Assembly: GCA_020744225.1 (NCBI GenBank)
Contig: JAGMWG010000004.1
Span: forward strand, 1,116,001 to 1,180,000
DNA: 64,000 nucleotides
From: Paraphoma chrysanthemicola
Taxonomy: Eukaryota > Ascomycota > Dothideomycetes > Pleosporales > Phaeosphaeriaceae
Direction of reading: 5' to 3'
In this document: piece after piece, positions 30,226 to 41,806 of the stretch
How positions within the stretch are numbered: position 1 is the stretch's first letter
Layout of the letters: each line of letters starts with the position of its first letter
Notes under the pieces: model-generated
What the model was told of the DNA's origin: nothing
The model's database searches: none
What the model saw: only the letters and a program-made list of their open reading frames with translations
Position numbers and translations under genes: made by a program

Positions 30226-31521
30226 ATGCCTCGACAACTACCATGGCTGAACAAAGGCGCAGGCAGCCGGACGCCGATCAAGCAAACACCCAAATTCAGT
30301 GGCACAACGAAGACAAGATCAGATATTGACGATGACTTCTTTGATGGAACTGTCTTAGCGGAATCAAGTAAAGGCAATACAAGAGCAAACAATGACGACT
30401 TAGACAACGAGTTGCCGGACCTGCCGGTAGGACCATCGACAACACGTACGAAGTCCAGGATCAGATATGCAGCGCGTCAGACTCGCGCTGCCTCCTCATC
30501 GCCGCCTCCGATTGATGAATTTGTCCAGCCTCAGACTGAATACATGCGAGCCGGCGTTTCCAAGTTTGATCTCCGCGACGACGAATGGATGATGGTGGAA
30601 GATGAGTTCCTCGAAACTGCAAAAGTGTTTACGCGCCATTTACACATCGCCGAGTACAAGAAGCTCAAAGAACGGATCGAAGCCAAGAAGGCACAAGTCG
30701 GCGTCGCGCGGCCCGTTGTCGCAAGCGGGAAGATGTCATTCGAGGGCAGATTGAAAGAGAAAGCCAAAGCACAAGAGATCAAACAGAAGAAAGCTATACG
30801 AGATGTCTTCGCATCGCAAAACGACGAAGATGATGATAATGAGCAGCATGCAAGCAGTAGGTCCTACGGCCCACCCCTCCCAAGGCAGACTTCATCAAAA
30901 TCCACAACATCAGCTCTACTCCCACTGCCCCGACCCACGCAGCACGACTCAGATAGCGAAGATCTGGATACCTCCTCACGTTCAATATCTCGACCCAAGC
31001 CTTCCAACGCGGGCCCCCCTCCTGTCTCAGCCTCAGCCTCAGCCTTGAGCTCAACATCGATCGCAGGGCAAAAGTCAGCCTTACCCGCCGGCCCCACACC
31101 ATCGAACCCCAGTCCAATCTTCGCTAAACCCGCGCTCCCCACAAAAGAACGCAGTACTGTCTCACGCAGAAACCGCCTAACGCCATTCGATATGCTAGAC
31201 GGATACACGCCACCCACACGGACCAATCCAGGCATACATGCTCACTCGGCCACGCAATCTGACTCACCTGTCAACCACAGGGCCAGCTCTATACCGATAA
31301 GCACCGCGCTAGAACGATCTACAGACGTCGATGTGAAGCCTGGTGATGACGTTGATAAAGATGTGGGGAGGCATGTAGAGGCTGACGATTGGGGCACAAG
31401 TACTGCCTTACGCAAAGCGACGGCAGAGAGATTAGCAAAGCGGAAAGCAGAGCGGGAGAAGGAACGGAGCGAGAAGAGGAAGACGATCAAGTTGGAGGAC
31501 ATTCCGACGTTCTTGTATTGA
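30226..31521 (+). CDS. Conserved fungal hypothetical protein, probably nuclear
   Basis: A single exon codes 431 residues from MPRQLPWLNKGAGSRTPIKQ. Most of the protein is disordered and rich in S, P, T and charged residues. One segment (about 105-180) looks folded: FDLRDDEWMMVEDEFLETAK, then FTRHLHIAEYKKLKERIEAK. It is followed by a basic helix with KMSFEGRLKEKAKAQ. The C-terminus (about 380-431) is a Lys/Arg/Glu coiled helix ending KLEDIPTFLY. I recall the EDEFLETAK...FTRHLH block in fungal hypothetical proteins but know no function. The basic runs suggest nuclear location. It is divergent from the eIF2-alpha kinase. Confidence 0.82.
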   Translation: MPRQLPWLNKGAGSRTPIKQTPKFSGTTKTRSDIDDDFFDGTVLAESSKGNTRANNDDLDNELPDLPVGPSTTRTKSRIRYAARQTRAASSSPPPIDEFVQPQTEYMRAGVSKFDLRDDEWMMVEDEFLETAKVFTRHLHIAEYKKLKERIEAKKAQVGVARPVVASGKMSFEGRLKEKAKAQEIKQKKAIRDVFASQNDEDDDNEQHASSRSYGPPLPRQTSSKSTTSALLPLPRPTQHDSDSEDLDTSSRSISRPKPSNAGPPPVSASASALSSTSIAGQKSALPAGPTPSNPSPIFAKPALPTKERSTVSRRNRLTPFDMLDGYTPPTRTNPGIHAHSATQSDSPVNHRASSIPISTALERSTDVDVKPGDDVDKDVGRHVEADDWGTSTALRKATAERLAKRKAEREKERSEKRKTIKLEDIPTFLY

Positions 31522-32092
31522 AGGAGGTAGTATCAAGGATGGATTCTGAAATGGCGTTTGGGGTGTCTAGGTGTCAATCAGGACAGAGATACCCGATTAT
31601 TATGATGAAAGAGTGGGGCGAGTGCGTTTGATTGAGGCAAGATACATTCGGCTGCTCGGTTTTGCTATTCGGCCGGGTGCTATCGCTCAGCAGTTCCTGG
31701 AGGTCTCTGCATCTATTCACAAGCGTAGCATAGTACTAATAAATACTTGAAAGCCTCCAGGTGACTAATACAATTCCAGTTTAGTAGGACGTGAATATGT
31801 TCAGCCTGTATTATTAGACGTACGTAGTGACTCTCGAGGGCACTACTATGTAGGATGCACGGCCGAATACCAAAAGCACACGGCCAAATATTTTTAGCCT
31901 TAATATAGTATCAGAAGAACCTCATCGACTGTCATGTTTCATTTCCATAGCAATTCGTATCATGTGTATTAGTCGAAGCGAAAGTCCAAGTCTACACGAT
32001 CCATGTGTATACTCTCTATTCGTGGTATCAAAGCTCTCATCTGTCCATCTGTTCTTTTATCGGTTTATATGAAACGCGTCATTCGTCTTCCT
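31522..32092. other. Convergent intergenic region
   Basis: 571 bases between convergent stops, AT-rich around 31730-31930. It should hold two terminators. No gene is seen. Confidence 0.5.
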
Positions 32093-34059
32093 CTAACCGA
32101 ACATCTTGTCCAGGGCCCTGTTGAACATGTTCGTCTCAGGCTTCTCCACATAATTGCGATGATACTCTTCGATCTCGGCAAGATCGGTTACAAGATCCAT
32201 CTCATGCAGCTTAACAAATTTCGTCTTCTTGAGAAGCTTCCAACCGATGAAGAGTACGGGGAAAAGGAAGACCTGGGATCTCGAATTAGCATTCGTATGT
32301 GATGAAAGGTGGAAGATGAAGTACCATGAGGTATGAGAAGAGGAACGACGGAACGTCCCACATTCCCTTCAGGAAGACGGTATAACCGCCAACAAAAGTC
32401 ATGATGAATGTGCATACGAGGCCATAGTACGCGGCATATGGCTGGAGAATGCCCCTGTATGGCAGCGTATTGCGATCAAGTCCTTGCACTTTGCATGCAT
32501 TGTAGAAGCGGATGAAAGTGAAGCACATGACACTGAAGTTGATCAACTGGGACGCAGTCACCAAGCTGACGAACCAGTTCAGCACGACAGCCGAGTTCTC
32601 GCCGAGCTGCAGGAACGACAGGAGTGCAATGAGTAGAACGACACCTACGCAGTAGAATGGCACACCTTGCTTTGTGCACTTGGTCAGGATCTTGGGTGCC
32701 TTGCCTTCAAGCGCGAGACCGAAGAGCGAACGCGATGCGCAGTAGACATACGAGTTTCCGGCGGAGAAGGCAGATGCGAGGACACCGGCGTTGACGACGT
32801 GAGGGAGACCTTCGATGCGCAGACGATTCATGGCAATGACGTATGGCGAGGCAGCAGCACCGGGCTTGCCATCCCGGAACGCAGCAATGAGCTCCGGGTC
32901 GTTGTAGGGAACATTGATGCCGACAGCTAGGGAGCCAAGCACGAAGAAGGTAGTCAGACGGTAGAAGACGGCGTTGTACGCACGAGGCATTACCTTGCGT
33001 GGGTTCTCGGTCTCGCCGGCGGCCATGGAAACGTAATCTGGTCCGGCAATGGTGAAGGAGGCCTGGATCAAGCATTGAAGGAAGCCGAGGAAGCGGCCGA
33101 GTTGGCCTCCGTAGTAGAGTTCGGTGAAGGACCCAGGGTTCTTCCAGTAGCGGAAGCCGTAACGATCCTTTTGAGGATTGCCGCCCAACATGGAGATGAA
33201 GGTGAAAATCAGAAGACCGATAATGAGCAGCACTTTGCCAATCGCTGCCCAAAACTCAGTCTCTCCGTACCATTTGACTGCCATCATGTTGATTACACTA
33301 AGCAATGATTAGCTTGGACCTCCTGATAAGAGATACGGTGCATACGCGTAAAGGACAATCACGATCGCGATGATAGCGCCCGTTGGTACAACGTCGCTCC
33401 AGAAGCCAATGATGACGTTGCAAGCAACAATTTCGAATGGCACGAGTGCAGCTTCAAAGACGAAGAAATTCCATCCAGCTGCAACACCAAATGCGTCGTC
33501 CACGAAGCGTCCAGCGAAACGAATAAAAGGCGAGGAAATCGGGAGATAAGTCACCATCTCAGCAATGCCTAGTCATAGTATTAGTGGTGTGTTGCGCGGG
33601 AAAGTACGCGAAGCCGAATGCATTGTGGGGATAAGGGGCGAAGTGCTTTCTGGCATGTTGTTGCTGTGGGAGAAGTTGCTTTGGGATTCAAGGATGGGGT
33701 CTTCTCACTGAGGGTAACAGCCAGGATAACCGTGCACCTACGGCGGTTAGTATGCGCATGTCGGTGCGGATTTGTTGTGCGAAAACTCACCATAACGAGA
33801 AAGCGAGGAAGAGAGCACCGGGACCTCCATTCATCAAACCTCGACCAATTTGCACATACAGCGCTGTGCCAATCGTGCCGCCAATACCAATAAGCTGTAT
33901 ATGGCGGCTCTTGAGCTTACGATGCGTCTGATCGTTGACCTCTCGGACCGAACCAACTGTGCTGGAGCGGCGAGGATGGGGTCCATCAAATGTCTTCTCC
34001 TCGTCGACATGAGCACCCTTGACTTCATACTGGGTGAAGTCGTTGCCGGAAGAAGCCAT
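32093..34059 (-). CDS. Amino-acid permease, dicarboxylic (Dip5/AgtA-like) YAT family
   Basis: Exons are 34059..33791, 33737..33709, 33568..33346, 33297..32325 and 32272..32093, coding 557 residues with all joins in frame. A cytosolic N-terminus (about 50) precedes TM1 with LIGIGGTIGTALYVQIGRGL, the YAT signature. Exons 2 and 3 supply VILAVTLSIAEMVTYLPISS. About 12 membrane segments follow; GPDYVSMAAGETENPRKVMP, the conserved loop, sits mid-protein. The sequence as a whole recalls dicarboxylic amino-acid permeases of filamentous fungi (aspartate/glutamate uptake at the plasma membrane); substrate choice is inferred. The C-terminal exon encodes a cytosolic tail ending NRALDKMFG. Exon 2 is a 29-base micro-exon. 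Confidence 0.92.
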
Positions 34060-36370
34060 GATGATATCTAGCCGTCGACGTCGAGCGGCTCAGAGTATTG
34101 TTTTGAGTAGGAGTGCGAAGAACTGCACCTTAAATTCCATACACCCAGAAGCCTGGAATGCGACTATATAGCACGTAAAAGAGAAAGTGTTTGTCGTGCG
34201 CGACAGCAGGCGAAAGAGGTGCGTGCGACGTGAAGATAAATCCTCAGAACTACTAGCGTGGGTGAGAGAGATAGACCTCGCATGCAGGATCAGCCTCCGC
34301 AAAAGTCGCCTTGACCCGAACAGTGGTGCGCCGCACTAGTCAGCCTAGATCTTCCTCTGGGCATTCGTAGGCTTTGCCGCGTTATGATGTCGTGCTTGCC
34401 CAGGACCCAATTACGCCGAAGAACCTCAGATGTAGGACCGGCTCATCTTGCGGACCATCTCTATCCTGATTCGTAGCAATGTCCACTGACACAAAGGATT
34501 GTTAGAAATCCACGGTTTCGGTGCGTGTGAACCTCGAGCTAGTCCATGTGAACAGCGTTAGCTGCGTGGTGTTGCACCAGGGTCAAGGTACTGGGTACCA
34601 CTAGCTGGATACAGAGTCTGTTAGGCTGCGGGGTCGTTTTCCACGCCGATGTCCTTTCTCACTCCAGCCAGCATGCATTTTCGCGGCCATTGGTGATGCG
34701 TAATTGATGGGCTGCTGCGCATGCGCTTGCTCTTTCGAATCGTATTCTGCGCGGGTAGTGGACGGCAAAGTCGCTATTGGGGATGGCGTTCGGGTTGTCG
34801 GCCGCCCCGAATTTCATATGCGGTTCAGGGAACGACGACCCCTCCATCTCTTGTCACGTCCTTGGCCTCCGATGCTTCTCCAATGGAACACCCTGTAGGC
34901 GTTCCCTGACCGACACGCTGGGCCTTGGCATATCTAGGCGGACGGGTTGGCTTCGAGCTTTTGTTGTCTCCGCTATCCGCCACAGGCTTGTCTGCACTTC
35001 TCGGAATCTGCGTAGTGCGCACCACACTAGTATTTTCATCGACAAGTTCAGCGTCGCAATTTGCGCCAGCGTTCTAGCCGCGCGCACGTGTCTTTGAATC
35101 CAACACTCCGGTATGGGTAATGCTGCCTGCCGATGCGCCGTGGGGACCACGATGATGCAAGATGCGCAGTCTCCCCATGTGACGTTGGAACGCCTCGCGA
35201 TAACGTGCTGCTGAAGTTGTCAGCCTTGGGTTACGTTCGCCAATCTCTTTCTGCATCCAAGACAAAGCCCAGGAAATTTTCGCCAGAAGAACCCTAAGCT
35301 TTGTCAAATTCCTTGACCGGCCATGCACTGAGAAGCACCCCACGCTCTGCTGACACTTGGCTAACACGCTTGACCGTACATTCAAGCTCTTTGCACAATG
35401 CCGCCCACGCGATCTGGACGCGCTCTTCAATGTTTCAGAGCTCTTCTTGACGTGGAAACCCGATTGACGTCGCAGCTGTGTAGTAGTATTCGTGCTTAGT
35501 TGTTCTCAGTGGTCGTGTTCGTCTCGTCTCTGCTCAACTGTAAGCTTCGAGATCGTCAGAAGGTCCGCGGAGTGCCAACTTTGCTTTCTGAAGGGGCAGG
35601 AAAGCGGAAGCCACCATGCTGCGCTTACGTCGACCTTCAGCCGCGCGCCAAGCAACTATTCAGCTGGTCGTATCCGGGTGATCAGGTTGAGGCTTTGGGA
35701 ATGGGCTTTTGTATGAGAAAGTTTGAGGCCAGACCATCACGCAATCGCGAAACTCGGTCGGCAGCCGAACACGAGGCCATGGCATTAGAGTTCCGTTTAC
35801 CTAAGGTTATTAAGCGTTTACCAACGCATGCAGGGCTCTGAGTAGATCCGTTCGGCTCGTGGCTGTGGCTGCAGTCTTGTGTGTCTGGTCATAGTTCTTG
35901 GTCATGTGATTGTACCGTGGAAGACTCTTCCATGTCGTGCTCGCCGATGGACGTAGCTATAGTAGGTCGTAGGAGGAAGGTCTGATCGGAGAGGGGGTTG
36001 TCGAGATATTGTGGTTGGCTCTGACAAAGGCAGGGCAGACGAGATGGCAGGTGCGACAGTCGAGGAAAAGAGCTTGTCATAACGGAAGTAACAAGCTCTA
36101 CGAAAGTGCGAGTTGAATCATGCAGAAGATCACAGTCGTTTCCCCGAGTAGACTTTGATGCTGGATCCACAGAAGCGCCAAGTCCAATGCTTGGGTGTCT
36201 GATTCGTCAGTTTGAAAGCAGTATTCCAAACATCTTGCACAACCTGAAGCATCATGCATTGAACACATTGTGAGGAATTAGATCGATGTTGCTCGATCTT
36301 TGCATTGCATTGAATGCAATAAGTTATACAGGTAATGGCATCAATCAGGTGTTATGCCATGACGCCTCCT
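34060..36370. other. Long intergenic region containing a decayed gene
   Basis: 2.3 kb without an intact gene. The centre (34825-35430) keeps traces of coding sequence on the minus strand, listed separately. The first 300 bases are the permease promoter. The part at 35431-36370 shows only short unconvincing frames. Confidence 0.5.
34825..35430 (-). pseudogene. Possible decayed gene (frameshift and in-frame TAG)
   Basis: Minus-strand protein-like sequence is split between phases. One phase at about 35420-35300 reads VQIAWAALCKELECTVKRVS and ends WPVKEFDKA before a stop. A second phase continues AKISWALSWMQKEIGERNPR and LTTSAARYREAFQRHMGRL. It meets TAG at 35076-35074 and then stays open for 82 more codons (to 34825) through a Lys/Pro/Thr-rich, plausibly coding tail. 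No ATG or good splice sites join these pieces. I read it as a degraded gene or an unresolved multi-exon gene. The family is not recognised. Confidence 0.35.
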
Positions 36371-38167
36371 CTAATATGCGATCCCCGTACGTGCACCCAG
36401 CTGGCCAAACCTTGCGGAAGCAGAACCGTTGACAGGTTTACGCGTTATCGATGTGCTCTTTGACAGCTCCGGGACATCATTGACCTCAGGTACGTACGGC
36501 AGGTTCTCTGCTAGCTCCCTCATGTCCAGACTGTCAGGATCCACAACTTGACCAAGCTCCTTCCTGAGCTGATGCATAGTGGTGATCTCTCCAAGCCAAC
36601 GCTTTCCAGTCTTGTGGTCGAAGTGAACAGGCTGTACCAGACCATCATAGTCCGTTAGATTCTGCAGCTTGGGAGGGTATATGATTGTCGTCTCCTTGCG
36701 TTCAAACCCTTCCTCGGTGACAATTGTGGGATGCTCGATGATCTCGGGCTCAGTGCGCCACGAAGACCTTGTCTGGACGGATTGTTCTATTTCCTCGTGG
36801 ACAATCTTCCACCTACGATTAGCGCCTGTCCGAGAAGGAAGCTCGTCTGCAGATATTTCAATAAGGCCCTGCCCATCAGGGTTTGGGATCCAGTGCCGTG
36901 GCGGAAGGACCTGAATATCGTATACGGGCTGTGTATAATGGTAGTAGTCGTAGTTATGAATTTCTCGGTACACTCTGTGTTGAATGATCTCGTGCTCATG
37001 GGGCTTCACTACCTCGTGGGTTACAACTGGATGATGTTAGTATTAAGTCATGTAGTGTACATTTCGGTGTTGAAACTGCGAACGGGTCGACTTACCAGGC
37101 GCATATTGGACTTCTCTATCTTCATCGACCGTATTCCTCAGATCCACGACTCCATCGAGTAGTTGCTCGATCTGCCTCTCGATATCATGCTGTCCGTCGG
37201 TATTGCCAGTCATAACATCCGAAGATCTGCTCTTCGAAGGCGGCGATACAAGCTGACGGTCTCTCGTATCGTCAGGCGGCAATTGTGGTGCTTCATCTTC
37301 ACTCTGTGACCCTCTTGGTCGTCTTCGGCTCCAGTCTAGGTGGGAGTCCTCACGAGCGGTGCGGGTTGCAAAGCCCACCTGCTTCCACTGATTCTTCTCG
37401 TGTGGGGTGGACTCTTTGTGAGGCAGGATTCTATCTTTCAGACCTCCTCTTGTGATCAAATCTCCGCCAACTGAGTATTTTCCGGTAGCTGCCGACGGAA
37501 CCGAGCTGATCGTAGAGCCGAATGAGGCCGCACCGGAATTTTTGCGGAGCGAATCTTGATTCGTCATCGAAACATCTGCGAAGCCGTTAATGTGGCTCTT
37601 CATGGACATGGCTATGAGGGCATCGGGAAGGACGTTGGATTTATTGATGGACATACCTGGTGTAGCCGGAAGAGGCTTTCTTTTCGACATATCGAGCGAG
37701 GTTCTATATCGGTTAATGTTACGATCGGCCACGTCTTCTTCATGTCGTCCATCGCTTTCTCCGGTGATCAGTCGCCTGTCGCCTCCCAGTGTCATATACT
37801 GATCGTCGTACGAGTCTTCTACGGGAGAGAGTGCCGGGAGGTAGGCTCTGTAGTCATTCGCGATGGCTTCGTTGGGTGCTTCCGAGGACCGAGGTTGTGC
37901 GTAGTCAAATGCGATAGGCTGAGGACCAGAAGCGTTGCTCACGCGACGAGAATCGTACACGGAGCTCAGAGGCCGACTGCGACTGGTGGGCTGTGCGACT
38001 CCTTGAGATGAGTCTGATGTGAGGGGGCGACTTCGCTCCTCAAGAGATGTAGCACGTCGGTCGGCACGCGCTGAACGTGGTGATGTCGTCGGGGAAGTTT
38101 GGTCAACTTGATCGGTGGCCTTCTTTTTGCTCGAACTGCGAAATACAGCCTTCAATTTGCGCTGCAT
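36371..38167 (-). CDS. Conserved fungal hypothetical protein with HExxxxR/VLPPRH module
   Basis: Exons are 38167..37096 and 37026..36371. The 69-base intron is GTAAGT...TCCAG with a CTAAC branch site. The product is 575 residues. The N-terminal two thirds are disordered, basic and Ser/Arg-rich, starting MQRKLKAVFRSSSKKK. Across the intron begins a compact module (about 356-405): VVTHEVVKPHEHEI, YREIHNYDYYHYTQPVYD, VLPPRHW. The C-terminal domain (about 405-575) includes ISADELPSRTG and a KTGKRWLGEIT block. I recall this module and C-terminal domain in fungal proteins of unknown function. The same HE-x-x-x-P/DYYH/VLP pattern occurs in the allergen-like protein at 39752. Confidence 0.83.
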
Positions 38168-39343
38168 TGCACGGTGGAGAAATTCAAGAATAAAAGCAAA
38201 GTGCGTAGGGTAGCTGCAGGGTTTGAATCCTAAGAGTGGGTTGGTTCAAGATTGTGTTGAGGCAGATACGTCGTAAGCAGTCGTCTTTCTGGTCGTCTTC
38301 GAGAAACCACGATGGGGAGGGCCAGACACAGTGACGTATAGTTTAAACTTCTCTTAGCTTCAGCTCACGGACGTCGCGAGGCGAGGCGAGGCGACAACGT
38401 TGTGACCCGCGCGTAACATGGGAAAATGAAGACAAGGCTCTGTCATATGCTACTTTCGCCTCGTATGGGCAATTCACGATGCGGAAGATGGCAAACTTTA
38501 CTGTAACTGACAACGGAAGGGCCGCATTCCCATGGTAACTGCTCTAGACTGCGCTCGCTAGCTGCAGAGCTCGACCATGCCCCAACGACAGTGGCGGCTC
38601 TGTGATGATCCAGACTGTTTGCTCCCAGGGCTTCTTAACCGAGCAGCTTCGCCATTGGTGTGTGGACGCGTTGGAATGCTGCTGTATGGCACCCTGCATG
38701 ACGTAGGAGTAGAGTGAGGGTACCTCGTCCCACATAGTAATTGTGACTATACAGACGTACCGCGGACATGCACAAAATACAGTAGTGTGACGAAGGCCAC
38801 CAGAATGCCATGTCAAAGTGGAGCCCGAGCAACGGGATGACGACAAGGAAAGGGGACCTTCATCGCGGGCGGCTCCACTGCTGATCCCCATAGCGCGCCC
38901 AGAACGGCAAGATCGACGAGCTGTCGATCTGGATCCAGCCAGAAGCCCGGGAACAGCGAGGCAGAAAGGCGAAGGCAGGCAAGGTGTTGGCTGGGGAAGA
39001 TGGGTTCTTGTTGTCCCGGGAATCCTTTGACGTCCAATATGGCAGGTGCACGGACCTGCCACTGCCAGAGAATCCATGACACCATCCCCGCGGCGATCTG
39101 TCATCCATCGCGTCCGTCCACATTCTGCTTAACAACGAAATCACGAACGCCCGAACAGGTGAGATCGAACGGCGCATGCCGCGATATACGTGATAAACTC
39201 CGCACCTTTATGTCCCCGTCCCGCGCACTATGACTGTATGGCACCAATGGCGCACACGACGCATCAGCAGCTAACCTCCGACGCGTACAAGCGCGACGTT
39301 CCACGTCAAGCGTACCGCTGCCGCCGAGAGTAAACAGTGGCTG

Positions 39344-39401
39344 AGGGGCAAAGATGCTTGAGATCCCTGACGTACATCAGACCTCGCCGTCATCAGCCCC
39401 T
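39344..39401 (+). promoter_or_regulatory. Pair of STRE motifs (AGGGG at 39344, CCCCT at 39397)
   Basis: AGGGG at 39344-39348 and its inverse CCCCT at 39397-39401 lie 350-410 bases upstream of the allergen-like ATG. In fungi these pentamers bind Msn2/4-type stress factors. Short motifs occur by chance, so the call rests on the pair plus the stress-like product. Confidence 0.35.
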
Positions 39402-39613
39402 CGGAGGCACAATGATGCGCGACCCAACGGGACATATCCACCGTCTACGGGCCAATGAGCGATCAATAACCCACCCAGTGAGCCCAAAGAGAAACTACCA
39501 AAGCAAACAACTGGGACCCGCGGTAGATGGTGTGAGCGAAACAAGATCTTGGGCTGCTAGTGCTGTCAATTACGTCGCTCTTCGTTCAAAGCACACAAGA
39601 GGTGACACAGCCG

Positions 39614-39619
39614 TATAAA
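39614..39619 (+). promoter_or_regulatory. TATA box of the allergen-like gene
   Basis: TATAAA, 133 bases before the ATG, followed by GGG and a 100-base CA/CT-rich leader poor in G. This is a classic strong fungal promoter layout and suggests high, inducible expression. Confidence 0.6.
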
Positions 39620-39751
39620 GGGTTCAACACTGCAACATTAATACATCATCAAACAATCACATCACTTCCTATATCACTACAATTTCTGCCATAATCACAC
39701 TCTCCCACATCCACTCTTCTAACACATATCATCATCTCTTTAGACATCACA

Positions 39752-40894
39752 ATGGATAAAGTCAAGTCTGCCCTTACCGATTTCACCAAGAAGTCCGGTC
39801 ACCATGACACCACAGTCCACGAGACTGTCGCCCCCGCTGTCGTTCACGAGACCGTGAAGCCTCATCAGCACGAGGAGATCAACACAGCCGTTGACAAGGA
39901 GGTTCACCAAGACCACTACCACCGCACAGTTCAGCCAGTCCAGGACCGCGAGGTGCTACCCGAGACACACACTGCCAAGCTAGGTGGTGTCCAACATCGT
40001 GAGTTTGATCACCGCGACCACGACTCAACGAAGCGGAACCTTGTTCAAGAGCAGGCTCAATTCCGTGACGAGAGGCGAGTAGAGGGCACCACCCAAAGCC
40101 AGAGTGTCGCACCAACCATTGGCGGCGAGCATGTCCACCACGTAAGCACTAGCACACAACTATTCTTCGCTGTCGCTCACACATATTCAGCATATCCACG
40201 AGACCATTCAGCCCGTTGTCAAGAAGGAGGTTATCCAGCCAAACGTGGTTCACACCACCGTCCCCATCCACGAGGTTCACCACAACGCAGCCACTCACCA
40301 CGCGTCCACTGCTTTGCCAACTATGACCATGGATGAGTTCAAACACAAGGGTGGTGTCCTCAGCGGTCGTGAAGAGCGCTATGATGAGTTCCAAGGCGTG
40401 CCAAAGAACATTGGCGGTGGCTCATCTGGGGGCTTTGGCCACGTTCGCGATGGCCACCATGAGGGAGCACCCATTGGTGGTGAGCACCACAAGCATGGAG
40501 ATTATAACGACGTACCTAACCACCATAATTCAGGTCTTGCTGGTTCTGGAACAACTGCTTCTGGCTTGACTGGTTCGCGCAGCGACCCCAACGGTCCTCA
40601 CGACAGCAGGCTGGGCAACAAGGCTGATCCTCGTGTCGATTCTGACCACGACCGCCACCACGGCACAGGATACAACACATCCTCTGGCACTGGTCGCCAT
40701 GTTGGTACCGATGGTACCATTGGTTCATCAACTGCAGGTACGAATTACTCCGAGGTCTCATTGAAGAAAAGTCCGAAGCTAATGTTGCCTCAGGTCACCA
40801 CGACACCACCAGCAGCCACAAGCCGTCTCTCATGGATAAGCTCAATCCTAAGAAGGATGCCGATGGTGATGGCAAGGCTGGCTTCATGAAATAG
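39752..40894 (+). CDS. Allergen-like His-rich stress protein
   Basis: Exons are 39752..40141, 40191..40737 and 40794..40894, coding 345 residues. It begins MDKVKSALTDFTKKSGHHD. The first half is built of related blocks: VVHETVKPHQHEEI, HQDHYHRTVQPVQDREVLPE, then GGEHVHHHIHETIQPVVKKE and VVHTTVPIHEVHHNAATHH. The block TMDEFKHKGGVLSGREERYD follows. The second half is Gly/His/Ser-rich with NGPHDSRLGNKADPRVDSD, a motif of fungal stress and LEA-like proteins. The C-terminus SLMDKLNPKKDADGDGK resembles a repeat of the N-terminus. Relatives are annotated as fungal allergens. It is predicted soluble and disordered and has no signal peptide. A TATA/STRE promoter fits stress or conidial expression. It shares a module with the gene at 36371. 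Confidence 0.85.
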
Positions 40895-41159
40895 ACAACC
40901 AACAAATTGTCATGGGATATTATGTTAGATAATAACGTGCCTGTACAATAGTAATGAATGAGATGAGATGAATAATTCACTTCACTTATTGTCCACGATG
41001 TATGATGTGTTTGCTCTTTGGTTTCTACTACTTCGTCCACCTCCCCTATACTGCATGATCACCGTGTGACGTGATTGTGCAGCAACGCGGGACGATCGCG
41101 TCACAAGCGGCCACCTCGTTGCACGCCATCCTATCACAGATCGGAAAGCTGTGCCGAGC

Positions 41160-41806
41160 CTATAATTGTAAAGCTCTTTCTGCAATAGGCACCCACTGAT
41201 GCATTGGCTTATCCGTTGGCACAAGCACGACACGGCCTCCAGTCCAGCCCTTAACTTGCCCCTCACTTGTGAGACTAATCCCAGATACTTGCGCTAGTTT
41301 TTCAATTGGTGCGAGGTCTGATGCCTCGACCTTGGGACAGTCATGGCTGTGTAACAGTAAGTCAGTATGCAGATGTCATGTGCAATGGATGTGTGGAGGG
41401 CCTACTACAGCAGACTCAGATGCGGGTTATACGGCTCTTCAGCCCAGGTCTCAGCCTTGCCATCCTCTTCATACCCAGAAACTTTCTCTCGACATACTTG
41501 AGCCAACTTCTTCACTCCATCCGTCTTGCGACACTTGATATACAGCTTGCGAAAGAACACGTCTTCGCTTGCCAGCTTCTCGAAATCCACCCGAACATCA
41601 TCGCTGGACGGCAAGGTAAGGGAATCGAGCCATGCTTGTGGATCGGCAGAATAGATCGAGGGTGACACCTCAGAGGTAAGTGTGACGTGCGGGAGAAACG
41701 AGTGCGAGGAGCCAAAATGCGATGAAGTTTGCTCGATCAGATTCGGTAGAATCTTGTCGAGAGGGTGCGACTTCGGGGGCAAAAGCCAGAGCGACGAACC
41801 AGGCAT
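41160..41806 (-). CDS. CPD1: 2',3'-cyclic-nucleotide 3'-phosphodiesterase (CPD1 family)
   Basis: Exons are 41806..41409 and 41346..41160, with intron GTAGTA...ACACAG. The product is 194 residues. It starts MPGSSLWLLPPKSHPLDKIL and carries the two HxT/S catalytic motifs of the 2H phosphoesterase fold: FLPHVTLTSE (about 41) and YNPHLSLL (about 128). The C-terminal strand region ends RVVLVPTDKPMHQWVP. The family hydrolyses ADP-ribose 1'',2''-cyclic phosphate, the by-product of tRNA splicing. An open frame extends upstream of the ATG but has no ATG itself, and the chosen start gives the normal family N-terminus. The gene is divergent from the patatin-like gene across 308 bases. Confidence 0.9.

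Larger units (their letters stand above)
38168..39751. other. Divergent intergenic region with a stress-type promoter
   Basis: 1.6 kb between divergent starts. Its right end is the promoter of the allergen-like gene: two STRE motifs, a TATA box and a CA/CT-rich leader, listed separately. Opposed frames at 38544-39104 show no coding character. Confidence 0.5.

Noticed and set aside
3550..35076. Genome-wide recoding of TAG as sense
   Set aside because: TAG terminates PKC1, SYF2, CPD1, the allergen-like protein and the permease at their normal family ends, so TAG is an ordinary stop here.
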